NCBI RefSeq assembly: GCF_000333015.1
Contig: NZ_BANT01000043.1
Coordinates: 1 to 45,282 of the forward strand
Length of the DNA stretch: 45,282 nucleotides
Reading direction: 5' to 3'
From: Gordonia hirsuta DSM 44140 = NBRC 16056
GTDB lineage: Bacteria; Actinomycetota; Actinomycetes; Mycobacteriales; Mycobacteriaceae
In this document: positions 25,938 through 34,682 of the stretch, piece by piece
Numbering within the stretch: position 1 is the stretch's first letter
Layout of the letters: each line of letters starts with the position of its first letter
Made by a program: the position numbers and the translations under genes
Notes under the pieces: generated by a model
What the model saw: the letters and a program-made list of their open reading frames with translations, nothing else
What the model was told of the DNA's origin: nothing
The model's database searches: none

Positions 25938-26996
25938 GTGACGCTGCGCATCCGACCCGATCTCGACTCGCTGCCCACCTATGTTCCCGGCAAGAACTTT
26001 CCCGGCGCGCTGAAGCTCGCCAGCAACGAGGTCGTCGAACCCCCGTTGCCGGCGGTCACCGAGGCGATCGCGGCCGCTGCCACCGGGATCAACCGCTACC
26101 CCGACAACGGTGCGGTGGCCCTCACCGAGGCGCTGGCCACGGCGCTCGGGGTGACCACCGACCAGATCCAGGCCGGCTGCGGTTCGGTGATGCTGTGCCA
26201 GAACCTGATCACCATCACCAGCGGACCGGGCGACGAGGTGCTCTTCGGCTGGCGCAGCTTCGAGACCTACCCGCTGGCCACCCGCGTCGCCGGGGCCACG
26301 CCGGTGCAGGTGCCGCTCACCGGCGACGCGGTCTACGACCTGGAGGCGATGGCCGCGGCGATCACCGACCGCACCCGGCTGATCTTCATCTGCAATCCGA
26401 ACAACCCGACCGGCACGGTCGTGGAGGCCGCCGATCTGCGCCGCTTCCTCGAGCGGGTACCCGACGATCTGATCGTGGCGCTCGACGAGGCCTATATCGA
26501 GTACACCCGGCCCGACCAGGCCCACGCCTACGACGCCCTCGAACTGCGCCGCGAGTTCCCCAACGTCGTCGTGCTGCGCACCTTCTCCAAGGCGTACGGG
26601 CTCGCCGGTCTCCGGGTCGGCTACGCCGTGGCCGATCCGCAGGTGATCACCGCACTGGGCAAGGTGCACGTTCCGTTCTCGGTCAACAGCCTCGCCCAGG
26701 TGGCCGCGATCGCCGCGCTCGGCGCCCGGGAGCAGCTGCTGGCGCGCACCGATCTGGTCGCCGCCGAGCGCGGCCGGGTGACCGATGCCCTGCGGCAGGC
26801 CGGCTATCGCGTCGCCGACAGTCAGGCCAACTTCGTCTGGCTGGAACTGGGCGAGGAGGCGGCGCCCTTCGCGGCCGCCGCCACCGCCGCCGGGCTGGTG
26901 GTGCGCCCGTTCGCCGGCGAGGGTGTGCGCGTGACGGTCACCGTGCCGACCGAGAACGACGTCTTCCTCGACTTCGCCCGGAACTGGATTCGCTGA
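25938..26996 (+). CDS. pat: Aromatic amino acid/histidinol-phosphate-type aminotransferase (HisC2/Pat)
   Basis: PLP aminotransferase of 352 residues, similar to Rv3772 (HisC2/Pat). It probably transaminates phenylpyruvate or 4-hydroxyphenylpyruvate, completing the pathway begun by TyrA in this window. Visible: LASNEVVEPPLPAV near the start, NPNNPTGT, DEAYIEYTR, and PLP lysine K218 in TFSKAYGLAGLR. The GTG at 25938 (VTLRIRPDLD) is the best start; the upstream in-frame region overlaps tRNA-Ser. Its TGA is directly followed by the reverse-strand stop TCA of the esterase gene, so the convergent genes abut with no spacer. Confidence 0.88.
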   Translation: MTLRIRPDLDSLPTYVPGKNFPGALKLASNEVVEPPLPAVTEAIAAAATGINRYPDNGAVALTEALATALGVTTDQIQAGCGSVMLCQNLITITSGPGDEVLFGWRSFETYPLATRVAGATPVQVPLTGDAVYDLEAMAAAITDRTRLIFICNPNNPTGTVVEAADLRRFLERVPDDLIVALDEAYIEYTRPDQAHAYDALELRREFPNVVVLRTFSKAYGLAGLRVGYAVADPQVITALGKVHVPFSVNSLAQVAAIAALGAREQLLARTDLVAAERGRVTDALRQAGYRVADSQANFVWLELGEEAAPFAAAATAAGLVVRPFAGEGVRVTVTVPTENDVFLDFARNWIR

Positions 26997-27980
26997 TCAG
27001 GCGATAGCCGGGGCGATCGCCCGCCACGCCTCGGGCAGGTCCTGCTTCCAGTACGCCCAGTTGTGGGTGCCGATCAGCCGGAAGCCGGGGGTGAACGCGA
27101 TCCCCGCCGAGGTGAGCTTGGTCGCGAACTCCAGCGAGCAGCGGTAGGCACCGATCTCCAGCGCCGAACCCGCCGCGATCTGCGCGTCTTCGGGCCCCTC
27201 GGCGGGATCACGTTTGACGGTGAAGTCCAGCGGGCCCACCGCACCCGAACCGGCGCCCAGGAAGATGGCCTTACCGCGCAGAGCGTCAAGCTTCAGCGAG
27301 GGGTCGTGGCTGCGCCAGCGCTTGGCTCCCGACGGTCCCCACATGTTGTTCGCATCACCGCCGGCCTTGGCCACCGTGGTGCGCACATAAGCCTCGTTCG
27401 CCGGACTGGACACCGGCGGGCAGCCGCTGAGCGAGGCGACCCCCCGATACAGCTGCGGGTGCCTGGTCGCCAGGGCGAACGCGGACTGCCCGCCCATCGA
27501 CAGGCCCATCACCGCATTGCGCCCGTTGGCGCCGAACTGCTCGGCGATCACCGGCGGCAGTTCTTCGGTCAGGAAGGTCTCCCACTGCGGTTTGCCCAGC
27601 TTGGCGTCCTTGCGCATCCAATCGGTGTAGAACGAGCCGGCACCACCGGCCGGCAGCACCACGTTCACGTTCTGGCCGGCGAAGAACTTCGCGGCACCGC
27701 CCTTGGTGATCCAGTCGCTCACCTCGTCGCCGCCGTCGGCGCCGTCGAGCAGGTACAGGGTGCCGCGCGGTCCCGGCCCGCCGGGCGAGAGAACGGTGAC
27801 CGGCACCGTGCCGCCCATCGCGCGACTCTTGATGTTCAGATCCGTCCGGTGCAGCCCTCGCTGTACCTTCTTGAGCACCTTCGCTCCCGGCGGGGCGGCG
27901 AACGCCTCGGCCGGTGCAGCGAGGGCACCGAAGGCAACGGTGACGGCGGCCAGGATCGAGATGAAGCGGCGCGGGGTCAT
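26997..27980 (-). CDS. Antigen 85-like secreted esterase/mycolyltransferase-type protein
   Basis: Secreted alpha/beta hydrolase of 327 residues with a signal peptide (cleavage likely after AFA near 28). The nucleophile elbow is GLSMGGQSAF with S161, and the catalytic histidine is in GTHNWAYW (about 307). LYLLDGADGGDEVSDW and FYTDWMR resemble the substrate loop of antigen 85 proteins, which transfer mycolic acids to trehalose or arabinogalactan. Start ATG at 27980 is set by the signal peptide. Whether it is a mycolyltransferase or an esterase of another cell-wall ester cannot be told. Confidence 0.85.
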   Translation of the reverse strand: MTPRRFISILAAVTVAFGALAAPAEAFAAPPGAKVLKKVQRGLHRTDLNIKSRAMGGTVPVTVLSPGGPGPRGTLYLLDGADGGDEVSDWITKGGAAKFFAGQNVNVVLPAGGAGSFYTDWMRKDAKLGKPQWETFLTEELPPVIAEQFGANGRNAVMGLSMGGQSAFALATRHPQLYRGVASLSGCPPVSSPANEAYVRTTVAKAGGDANNMWGPSGAKRWRSHDPSLKLDALRGKAIFLGAGSGAVGPLDFTVKRDPAEGPEDAQIAAGSALEIGAYRCSLEFATKLTSAGIAFTPGFRLIGTHNWAYWKQDLPEAWRAIAPAIA

Positions 27981-28074
27981 GACGCACCACGGTAGTGATC
28001 GGATGTTGCAGCCCGGTAAAGGTTGGCTGTGGATCACCTTAAAACGACGCGTACACGGCCGATACACTGCGGCA

Positions 28075-28512
28075 ATGAGTGCTGAGCAGAGTCGGTATGC
28101 CTTCGTCGCCCACGTCCCGGTGCGTTGGTCGGACATGGATGCCTTCGGCCACATCAACCACGCGCGCATGGTCACGCTGATGGAAGAGGCACGCATCCAG
28201 TGGCTGCTCAGCGCGGGCGAAGAGTACAGCCCGCTGATCAAGAGCGCGATGATCGTGCATGTGGAAATCCGCTACCAGGCGCAGCTGCGGCACGACGACT
28301 CTCCGCTGTCGATCGCCATGTGGATCAAAGGCCACCGCAGCGTCGACTTCACCATCGGCTACGAGATCCGCGGCGCCGAAGCCGGGCTGGAAGGGCGGCC
28401 GGCCTGCGTGGCGAGCACCCAGATGGCCGTGGTCGACGTCGAGGCACACACCCTGCGGCGGCTCACCGAGGTCGAGAAGGGCTATCTGGCCGAGTGGGGC
28501 CGCCGCAGCTGA
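28075..28512 (+). CDS. Acyl-CoA thioesterase, 4HBT hot-dog fold
   Basis: Protein of 145 residues. The N-terminal WSDMDAFGHINHARMVTLMEEAR is the 4-hydroxybenzoyl-CoA thioesterase signature; the aspartate pair D20/D22 and the following HINH form the active site. VHVEIRYQAQLRH and SVDFTIGYEI continue the hot-dog fold. Substrate is a fatty or aromatic acyl-CoA, unknown. A -10-like TACACT lies 11 bases before the ATG, so the transcript may have a very short leader. It is divergent from the Ag85-like gene and upstream of feoA with an iron box in between. Confidence 0.85.
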   Translation: MSAEQSRYAFVAHVPVRWSDMDAFGHINHARMVTLMEEARIQWLLSAGEEYSPLIKSAMIVHVEIRYQAQLRHDDSPLSIAMWIKGHRSVDFTIGYEIRGAEAGLEGRPACVASTQMAVVDVEAHTLRRLTEVEKGYLAEWGRRS

Positions 28513-28566
28513 GGCGCCCTAGTGACATACGAGACTCATGCACCGGGACCAAATCCCCTGCCGAGG

Positions 28567-28585
28567 ATAGGCAAGCCTTGGTTAA
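28567..28585 (+). promoter_or_regulatory. Candidate IdeR/DtxR iron box upstream of feoA
   Basis: ATAGGCAAGCCTTGGTTAA matches the consensus TWAGGTWAGSCTWACCTWA at 14 of 19 positions and overlaps a -10-like TAAAAT (28583-28588). Location 68 bases before the feoA start and the iron role of the operon support iron-dependent repression. Confidence 0.6.
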
Positions 28586-28652
28586 AATTGGCGTACCGCA
28601 TTCGCCCGTGTCCGCATACTCAGACCGGGATGGACCAAGGAGGATGGACGCG

Positions 28653-28892
28653 ATGACACCACTCTCCCGGGTCGCCGTCGGCGCGACCGCGACCATCCGC
28701 GATGTCTCGGATTCCTGCCCCGAACCTGTGCGGCGGCGCCTGGCCAGCCTCGGATTCGACGACGCCACCCGCGTCAGGAAGGTTCGCCGCGCACCGATGG
28801 GTGATCCCAGTGTCTACGAAGTGATGGGGTACCAGATCTGTCTGCGCGACCGGGAAGCCCAGCACATCGTGTGCGAACTCGCTGATGAGTGA
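28653..28892 (+). CDS. feoA: Ferrous iron transport protein FeoA
   Basis: SH3-like cytoplasmic protein of 79 residues that supports FeoB. It has the family pattern VGATATIRDV, then VRRRLASLGF, then GYQICLRDREAQHIVC. The ATG at 28653 is preferred to the one at 28644 because AAGGAGG lies 9 bases before it and touches the earlier ATG. The gene overlaps feoB by 8 bases, so translation is coupled. The candidate iron box at 28567 is upstream. Confidence 0.9.
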   Translation: MTPLSRVAVGATATIRDVSDSCPEPVRRRLASLGFDDATRVRKVRRAPMGDPSVYEVMGYQICLRDREAQHIVCELADE

Positions 28893-31017
28893 CTGCTGCA
28901 CATCGGCCGGGGGATTGACTGGAGACGACGATCCTGGACGAACGCGCGCCCACGATGCTTCGTGCGCTCACCACAGCGACCACGCCGCCGAACCCGCCGC
29001 CGGTGACACCCGCACCCGTATCGCGCTGATCGGCAGCCCGAACGCCGGAAAGACGTCGTTGTTCAACGCGCTGACCGGGCTGCGACTGAAGACCGGCAAC
29101 TATCCGGGAGTCACCGTCACCCGTTCGGTCGGCCGGGTGCGCGTGCGGCCGCCTTCGGTCCGGCTAACACGGGCCGGCAACACGCCCGGAGGCCGGGCCT
29201 CCACGGTGCACCGGCACGTCTACCTCGAAGACCTGCCCGGAACCTACAGTCTGGCGCCGATCTCCCCCGACGAGCAGGTCGTGGCCGATCTACTGGCCGG
29301 GCAACTGCCCGGGGTGGCGCGTCCGGACGCGGCACTGATCGTCGTCGATGCGACGGTACTGGAACGGTCTCTGGCACTGATCGCCGAAACCCTGGGACTC
29401 GGGATCCCCGTCGCCGTCGCCCTGACCATGAGCGATGAGATGGAGCGCCGCGACGGCCACGTCAACGCCGCCGCCCTCGAGGACGCCCTCGGGGTACCGG
29501 TCCGAGCCGTGATCGGCACCCGCGCTTCCACGCTGGAACCGGTGCGCGAACTACTCGCCGATCCGTCGGCCTGGCCGCGGCCCGTCGTTCCGCCGCCGGC
29601 CGAACCGGGGCGCGAGCGAGCCGACTGGGTGGCCTCGACACTGTCCGAAGCCGGCTATCGATCTCCCCGTGCGCATTCGCGAACCACTGCGGTGGACCGC
29701 CTGCTACTGCATCCGGTGTGGGGCACGCTCGCCTTCCTGGCCGTCATGTTCGTCTTTTTCCAGGTGATCTTCACCGTGGCGGGCCCGCTGCAGGGCTATA
29801 TCGAGACCTTCTTCGGCTGGCTCGGCGCCCTGGTCGCCGACCATGTGAGCATTCCGCTGCTGGCAGATTTCCTGGGCACCGCCTTGATCGGCGGCGTCGG
29901 CGGCATCCTGGTGTTCGTCCCGCAGATCATGCTGATGTTCCTGCTGATCTCGCTGCTGGAGAACGTCGGGTACATGTCACGGGCCGCTTTCCTGACAGAC
30001 CGGGTGATGAGCCGGGCCGGATTGGAGGGTCGGGCCTTCGTGGCGATGCTGTCGTCCTTCGCCTGCGCGGTTCCCGGCATCATGGCCACCCGCACGCTCC
30101 CGTCGTCCCGCGACCGCATCGCGGTGGCGATCACCGCCCCGCTGATGACGTGTTCGGCGCGCATCCCCGTCTACGTGCTCCTGATCGGCATGCTGGTTCC
30201 GGCCGACACCCGTTTCGGCCCGTTCCAGGCGCAGGGTGTGGTGATGTTCGGGCTGTACCTGCTCGGCGGGATCTCGGCGATGACGGCCGCCGCGATCTTC
30301 AAACGCAGCCGGTCTCTGCGCAGCGACTTGATGCCCTTCTACATGGAGATGCCGCCCTACCGGGTGCCTGGGATCAAGACGGTGCTACTGACCATGTGGG
30401 ACTCGTCCAAGCAGTTCCTGCAGAAGGTCGGCAAGATCATCCTGGCGACGGCGATCGTGCTGTGGGTCCTGTTGTCGTTGCCGGCGCACACCGAGCAGGC
30501 ACAGGCCATCCACGACGACGCAGTGGCGGCTGCACTCGCTGAGGGCGCCGACCCGGAGGAGGCCGAAGCCGTCGGCGAGGCACAGTCGCGGTCGTTCGTC
30601 CTGGACAACAGCATCGCGGCGTCGATCGGCAAGGCCGTCGAACCGGTCTTCCGCCCGTTGGGCTTCGACTGGCGTATCGACATCGGCATCCTCGGCTCGT
30701 TCGCGGCTCGCGAAGTGGTGGTCTCCACCCTCGGGCAGATCGCCGCGGCCGAGGATCCGGAGAGCCCGGAAACCGCCCTGGCGCAGATGCGCTACACGCA
30801 GGGACCGCATACCGGCCAGATTGTCTTCAGCCCACCCACCATCGTGGCGATGCTGCTGTTCTTCGCCTACGCGCTGCAGTGCATGTCGACTGTCGGCGCG
30901 ATCCGCCGGGAGACCAACTCGTGGAAGTGGCCGCTGATCTCCTGGGGCTACATGTTCGTCTTGGCTTGGGTGGCCGCCTACCTCGGCTACACCATCACCG
31001 CGGCGATCACCGGCTGA
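28885..31017 (+). CDS. feoB: Ferrous iron transporter FeoB
   Basis: GTPase-linked Fe(II) transporter of 710 residues in the inner membrane. The cytoplasmic G domain has G1 GSPNAGKTS (about 50-58), G3 DLPGTYS (116-122) and, in place of the usual G4 NxxD, TMSD (181-184), an unusual Asn-to-Thr change. The N-terminus carries a Cys/His cluster (C4, C5, C27, H29, H30, H33) that could bind metal. The transmembrane part has the conserved CAVPGIMATRT and TCSARIPVY. An insertion at about 88-112 separates G2 from G3. It lies between feoA (8-base overlap) and the nfu-like gene. Confidence 0.93.
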   Translation: MSDCCTSAGGLTGDDDPGRTRAHDASCAHHSDHAAEPAAGDTRTRIALIGSPNAGKTSLFNALTGLRLKTGNYPGVTVTRSVGRVRVRPPSVRLTRAGNTPGGRASTVHRHVYLEDLPGTYSLAPISPDEQVVADLLAGQLPGVARPDAALIVVDATVLERSLALIAETLGLGIPVAVALTMSDEMERRDGHVNAAALEDALGVPVRAVIGTRASTLEPVRELLADPSAWPRPVVPPPAEPGRERADWVASTLSEAGYRSPRAHSRTTAVDRLLLHPVWGTLAFLAVMFVFFQVIFTVAGPLQGYIETFFGWLGALVADHVSIPLLADFLGTALIGGVGGILVFVPQIMLMFLLISLLENVGYMSRAAFLTDRVMSRAGLEGRAFVAMLSSFACAVPGIMATRTLPSSRDRIAVAITAPLMTCSARIPVYVLLIGMLVPADTRFGPFQAQGVVMFGLYLLGGISAMTAAAIFKRSRSLRSDLMPFYMEMPPYRVPGIKTVLLTMWDSSKQFLQKVGKIILATAIVLWVLLSLPAHTEQAQAIHDDAVAAALAEGADPEEAEAVGEAQSRSFVLDNSIAASIGKAVEPVFRPLGFDWRIDIGILGSFAAREVVVSTLGQIAAAEDPESPETALAQMRYTQGPHTGQIVFSPPTIVAMLLFFAYALQCMSTVGAIRRETNSWKWPLISWGYMFVLAWVAAYLGYTITAAITG

Positions 31018-31018
31018 C

Positions 31019-31663
31019 GTGCGCGAACAGCCCGTTCACCTGCGGCCCGAATCCGTCGGCGAAGACCCCAGCGCCATCCGCTGGAGGATCGCACCGGGCC
31101 TGATCCGCCACACCGGTGATGTCCCCGCGTCCCTCGCCCCGCCGTCGATCCGGCGACTGTTCGACGACGGTGTCCTGGCCTCGGTGCACGTGCGCCCGGG
31201 CCACATCACCACCCGGCTGTGCCCCGGGCTCGCCGCGGCCGATGCGGGTCGGGCCGTGCGTTCGGCCTTGTTCGAGGTGCTGTCGGCACCCGGCGGCTGG
31301 CCCGACGACGCTGCCGCCGGCGCACCGGGGCCGCGCGAGACGGTCGCAGCGGCCGCCGACCGGGAGATCGCGGCAGCGGTTCAGTCGGTGCTCGACGGCG
31401 AGTTCGGCTCGTACACCTCTGCGCATGGCGGTCTGGTCACGCTGTTAGGCGTCACTGACGGACAGGTCCGCGTGCAGCTCGGCGGACGTTGTCACGGCTG
31501 CGCTTTCGCCGACAACACCATCCGTAACAACCTGGTAGCCCGACTCTCCCCGATCCCCGGATTTCGCGGTGTGACCGTTGCCGGTGACTCCGAGTGCTCA
31601 GCTTCCGCTGAGATCGGACGGATACGCCTGTCACTGCCGCGTCTGCGCCGGAGCGTGAACTAA
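31019..31663 (+). CDS. Nfu/NifU-like iron-sulfur protein coupled to feoB
   Basis: Protein of 214 residues. Residues 130-185 are a NifU C-terminal domain with the cluster-binding CHGC motif (C158 and C161) in GGRCHGCAFADNTIRN. Residues 40-90 (VLASVHVRPGHITTRLCPG) resemble the Nfu N-terminal scaffold domain. The GTG start comes one base after the feoB stop, so it is translationally coupled. Its role could be Fe-S assembly from newly imported iron, or an iron-sensing partner of FeoB standing in for FeoC. The coupling is seen; the role is inferred. Confidence 0.75.
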   Translation: MREQPVHLRPESVGEDPSAIRWRIAPGLIRHTGDVPASLAPPSIRRLFDDGVLASVHVRPGHITTRLCPGLAAADAGRAVRSALFEVLSAPGGWPDDAAAGAPGPRETVAAAADREIAAAVQSVLDGEFGSYTSAHGGLVTLLGVTDGQVRVQLGGRCHGCAFADNTIRNNLVARLSPIPGFRGVTVAGDSECSASAEIGRIRLSLPRLRRSVN

Positions 31664-31715
31664 GACGGACGGTGATGCGGTCATGCTGTCGCTACTCGCG
31701 GCAGCAAGATTGCCT

Positions 31716-32930
31716 CTAGGGCTCGTACCGTTGCGGAAGTTCGTACTGCTGCTCGTACGGAGCGATCCGGGCGATGTCGCCCTGCAGAACGTCTCGGTAC
31801 ATCCGCAGCTGCTCCTCCCCCGAGCGCACCTGTTCGGACAGCATCCGGGTGTGATCGGCCGACAGCTCACGGTCCCCGGATCGGGCCAGCAGATGGTCGA
31901 TGCGCGAATCGAGGGTCGAGGCGCGGTCGTACTCTTCGAGCAGCCGCAGCTCCGCGGAGGCCGACTCGACGGTCTGGGCGATCCCGATCAGTGCGTGCAC
32001 CCGCTCGAGCAGTTGCGTCCAGACCGGACGCAGAGCCGCCTCCCGCTGATCCAGGTGCTCGGCGAACCCCTGATCACCGCTGCCGCCGGCCCGGGCGCGA
32101 TCCAGATCGATGCGCAGGTTGCGCAGCGCCACGACGTCGGCGGAGATCTCGGCCAGTTCGGCGTGCAGATTCACCGCGGTGCGCTGGAATTCGAAGAAGT
32201 CCGACCGCCAGGCCGGGCTCTGCTGGATGCGCTCGTAGAAGTGTCCGGCGACGAACATCAGCGTCTCGTAACCGTCGGCGAAGGCGGCACCGCGACCGCT
32301 GGGGACGGCGGTCTGGCCATCCGGCGGTCCCAGCGCCTCGTTGATCCATTCCTCGACGTTCTGCGCCGCATTGCGGCCGGCCAGACTGCCCACCAGACCC
32401 GCGATCCGGTCCACCGCTGCGCTGCCGGCCCGCCGCACCCCACCACCGACCGGCAGATTCGCCACCGGCGTGGCCAGCAGTCCCTCGAACAGCTTCTCCC
32501 GCTCGTCGATCTCCAAGTAGATGTTCTCTCGGCGTTCGCGCCGGATCGCGCGGGTGCTGGAGGCGAACACGCCTTTGCCCAGCACGATGATGCGCCGGGC
32601 GTCCTCGCGTTTACGGATCATCCCCGACAGTCGGGTGCGCAGCACGGTCGCCACCACATTGGGCATCATTCCGGTGCGCAACTGGTGTTCCAGCCCGAGG
32701 ATCGAATGCTGGCGCCGGCGCAGATTCGCCGCCGGCTCGGTCATCCGCGGCATCGGCAGGCCCATCGACATGCGCCGCACGATCAGTGCCCGGCCGGCCG
32801 GCGAGGTGTATCCGGCGGCCAGCAGCATGGCGGCGTCGTCGGACAGCATCGGGGGGTCTCCGGGCAGCCGGGACTCCTGCGTCCAGCGACGCAGATCGGC
32901 GGTGGTGACGGGGACCGCGGCGGAACTCAT
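31716..32930 (-). CDS. Uncharacterised helical/coiled-coil protein
   Basis: Protein of 404 residues with no signal peptide and no clear membrane helix; a short Gly-rich hydrophobic loop occurs near 160-190. It has several long heptad-like helices (for example HAELAEISADVVALRNLRID and DQREAALRPVWTQLLERVHA) and a basic patch RKREDARRIIVLGKG. I do not recognise the family. It is probably a cytoplasmic or membrane-associated structural or regulatory protein of mycolic-acid bacteria. It is convergent with the nfu-like gene and starts beside a separate LysR-domain gene on the same strand. ATG at 32930 or 32936 could be the start. Confidence 0.7.
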   Translation of the reverse strand: MSSAAVPVTTADLRRWTQESRLPGDPPMLSDDAAMLLAAGYTSPAGRALIVRRMSMGLPMPRMTEPAANLRRRQHSILGLEHQLRTGMMPNVVATVLRTRLSGMIRKREDARRIIVLGKGVFASSTRAIRRERRENIYLEIDEREKLFEGLLATPVANLPVGGGVRRAGSAAVDRIAGLVGSLAGRNAAQNVEEWINEALGPPDGQTAVPSGRGAAFADGYETLMFVAGHFYERIQQSPAWRSDFFEFQRTAVNLHAELAEISADVVALRNLRIDLDRARAGGSGDQGFAEHLDQREAALRPVWTQLLERVHALIGIAQTVESASAELRLLEEYDRASTLDSRIDHLLARSGDRELSADHTRMLSEQVRSGEEQLRMYRDVLQGDIARIAPYEQQYELPQRYEP

Positions 32931-33020
32931 GGACACATTCTACCGGCCTGAAATGCGGCGCCGCCTGGAGAAATCGCCCACACCGCTGCACGACGCCCCG
33001 GCTCGGACACCGGGCGCAGG

Positions 33021-33767
33021 TCAGCGCGTGCTGCGACGCGGCGAGCGGCGAGCCCCGGGCCGGCGCGCATTCTTGGCCGGCCGCGGCGGCACCTTCCCGG
33101 CCGCTTCGAGCCCGGCGCGCCGGGCGGCCGCCTTCTCTTTGGCCGACCGTTTGGGTGCCGGTTCACTCTGCCCACGCGAGGATCCGGGACGACGGCCCCG
33201 CACCACGCCGATGAACTCCTCGACCAGTTCTCCGGTCGGTTCTCGCCACAGCAGCCCCACCGGCGCGGCCGGCCCATCGGTCAACGGCCGGAAGGTCAGG
33301 TCGCGCCGGTGGTGCAGCCGGGCCAGCGACATCGGGACCACCAGCACGCCGAGCCCGGCCGCGACCAGTTCCACAGCGTCGGCAGTGGTGTCCGGACGGT
33401 GGTCGATCAGTGTCCCCGGGCGCCCGGTCCAGCCCAGCACATCGTCGTGCGGCAGCAGGTACCGCTCGTCGGCCAGATCCTGAACGGTCAGCTCGTCGGC
33501 TGCGGTCAGCACGTGATCGGTGGGCACCACCACCACCGGCACTTCGTCGTACAGCCGGATCAGGGCCAGCCCGTCGTCCCCGTCGGCCGACGGTCTGCCC
33601 AGCACCGCATCGGCACCGCCGGCGCGGACCAGTGCGGCGGCACCGGCGGCCGGGCAGGCGATCAGGTCGACCTCGACCCCGGGGCGCCGCTGCTCAAAGG
33701 TGCGCACCCATTTAGCCGGCATCACACCCGGCACATACGCCAGGCGAAAGCGGATCGGCTCGGTCAC
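33021..33767 (-). CDS. Orphan LysR substrate-binding domain with basic tail
   Basis: Protein of 248 residues starting at GTG with VTEPIRFRLAYVPGVMPAKW, which is a LysR effector-binding domain of two Rossmann-like lobes. There is no helix-turn-helix domain. The last 55 residues are rich in Lys, Arg and Pro (KRSAKEKAAARRA, RPGARRSPRRSTR), which may bind nucleic acid. Similar orphan LysR-domain proteins occur across mycolata, with function unknown. It could sense a small molecule or titrate the ligand or partner of a true LysR. It is divergent from a membrane protein gene by 81 bases. Confidence 0.8.
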   Translation of the reverse strand: MTEPIRFRLAYVPGVMPAKWVRTFEQRRPGVEVDLIACPAAGAAALVRAGGADAVLGRPSADGDDGLALIRLYDEVPVVVVPTDHVLTAADELTVQDLADERYLLPHDDVLGWTGRPGTLIDHRPDTTADAVELVAAGLGVLVVPMSLARLHHRRDLTFRPLTDGPAAPVGLLWREPTGELVEEFIGVVRGRRPGSSRGQSEPAPKRSAKEKAAARRAGLEAAGKVPPRPAKNARRPGARRSPRRSTR

Positions 33768-33848
33768 CGGTTCAGCGTAGCGATCCGGCCGCCCGGACGG
33801 CACCGCATGCGCGGCCGGGCACCGGAACCGGCCAGTACGCTGGGTGCC

Positions 33849-34616
33849 ATGACAGCGCTGATCTGGATCGTCGTGGTGCTCATCATCGTGATGCTGGTGG
33901 TCGCACTGATGCAGGGCGGCGGTGCCGATCGCGCTCAACGCGAACTCGCCGACGCCCAGGCCGATGCGCGCCAGGCCATCAACCGTCTGGGCGGGCAGGT
34001 GTATCTGCTCGAGGGCACCAATCCCGCGGCCACCCAGGCCCTGGCCGACGCCGGTGAGCGGTACAACGCGGCCGGTGCGCAGATCGATCACGCAGACACA
34101 CCCCGGCAGGCACACCTGGCCAAACAGACCGCGCTGGAAGGGCTCTACTACGTGCGGGCGGCCCGCACCGCGATGGACATGGATCCGGGTCCGCCGGTGC
34201 AGGGTCTGGACGGGCAGGCCGCGGCCGGCCGGGTCACCGAGGTGCGGACCGTCGACTTCGAGGGGCGACAGATCTCGGCCTCACCCGATCCCAGCGCCAC
34301 CACCCCCAACTACTTCCCCGGCGGCCGCGTCGCCGGACGTCCCGTCCCCGCCGGGTGGTACTCCGAGGCCTGGTGGCGCCCCGCACTGATCGGCGGCATG
34401 TGGGGCGTCGGATCGATGCTGCTGTTCTCGTCGCTGTTCAGCGGGATGAGCGGGGTGCACTACGGCGCCGACGCCTTCGCCCAGGGCGATACCGGCCTCG
34501 ACGACGGCGGTATGGGCGACGCCGGCATCGGTGATGGCGGCATGGGCGACGGGGGGATGGGCGACGACTTCGGCGGTGGCCTGGAGGGTTTCGACTTCGG
34601 CGGCTTCGACTTCTGA
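33849..34616 (+). CDS. Single-pass membrane protein with Gly/Asp-rich tail
   Basis: Protein of 255 residues: an N-terminal transmembrane helix (about 2-22), a helical region with coiled-coil character (residues 25-105), a Pro/Asp linker, then a second hydrophobic stretch near residue 185 (PALIGGMWGVGSMLLFSSLF), and a C-terminal low-complexity tail with GMGDG-type repeats ending in FDFGGFDF. It may be a membrane scaffold of the DUF1542 type, but I do not claim that. No enzyme motif is seen. It lies 66 bases upstream of the GAF regulator gene. Confidence 0.7.
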   Translation: MTALIWIVVVLIIVMLVVALMQGGGADRAQRELADAQADARQAINRLGGQVYLLEGTNPAATQALADAGERYNAAGAQIDHADTPRQAHLAKQTALEGLYYVRAARTAMDMDPGPPVQGLDGQAAAGRVTEVRTVDFEGRQISASPDPSATTPNYFPGGRVAGRPVPAGWYSEAWWRPALIGGMWGVGSMLLFSSLFSGMSGVHYGADAFAQGDTGLDDGGMGDAGIGDGGMGDGGMGDDFGGGLEGFDFGGFDF

Positions 34617-34682
34617 CGCAGCGGACAGAACCTGGTTTTCAGGGCAGAATCGAAGACCCGAGACTTGGGACCCGGAGGCGCC

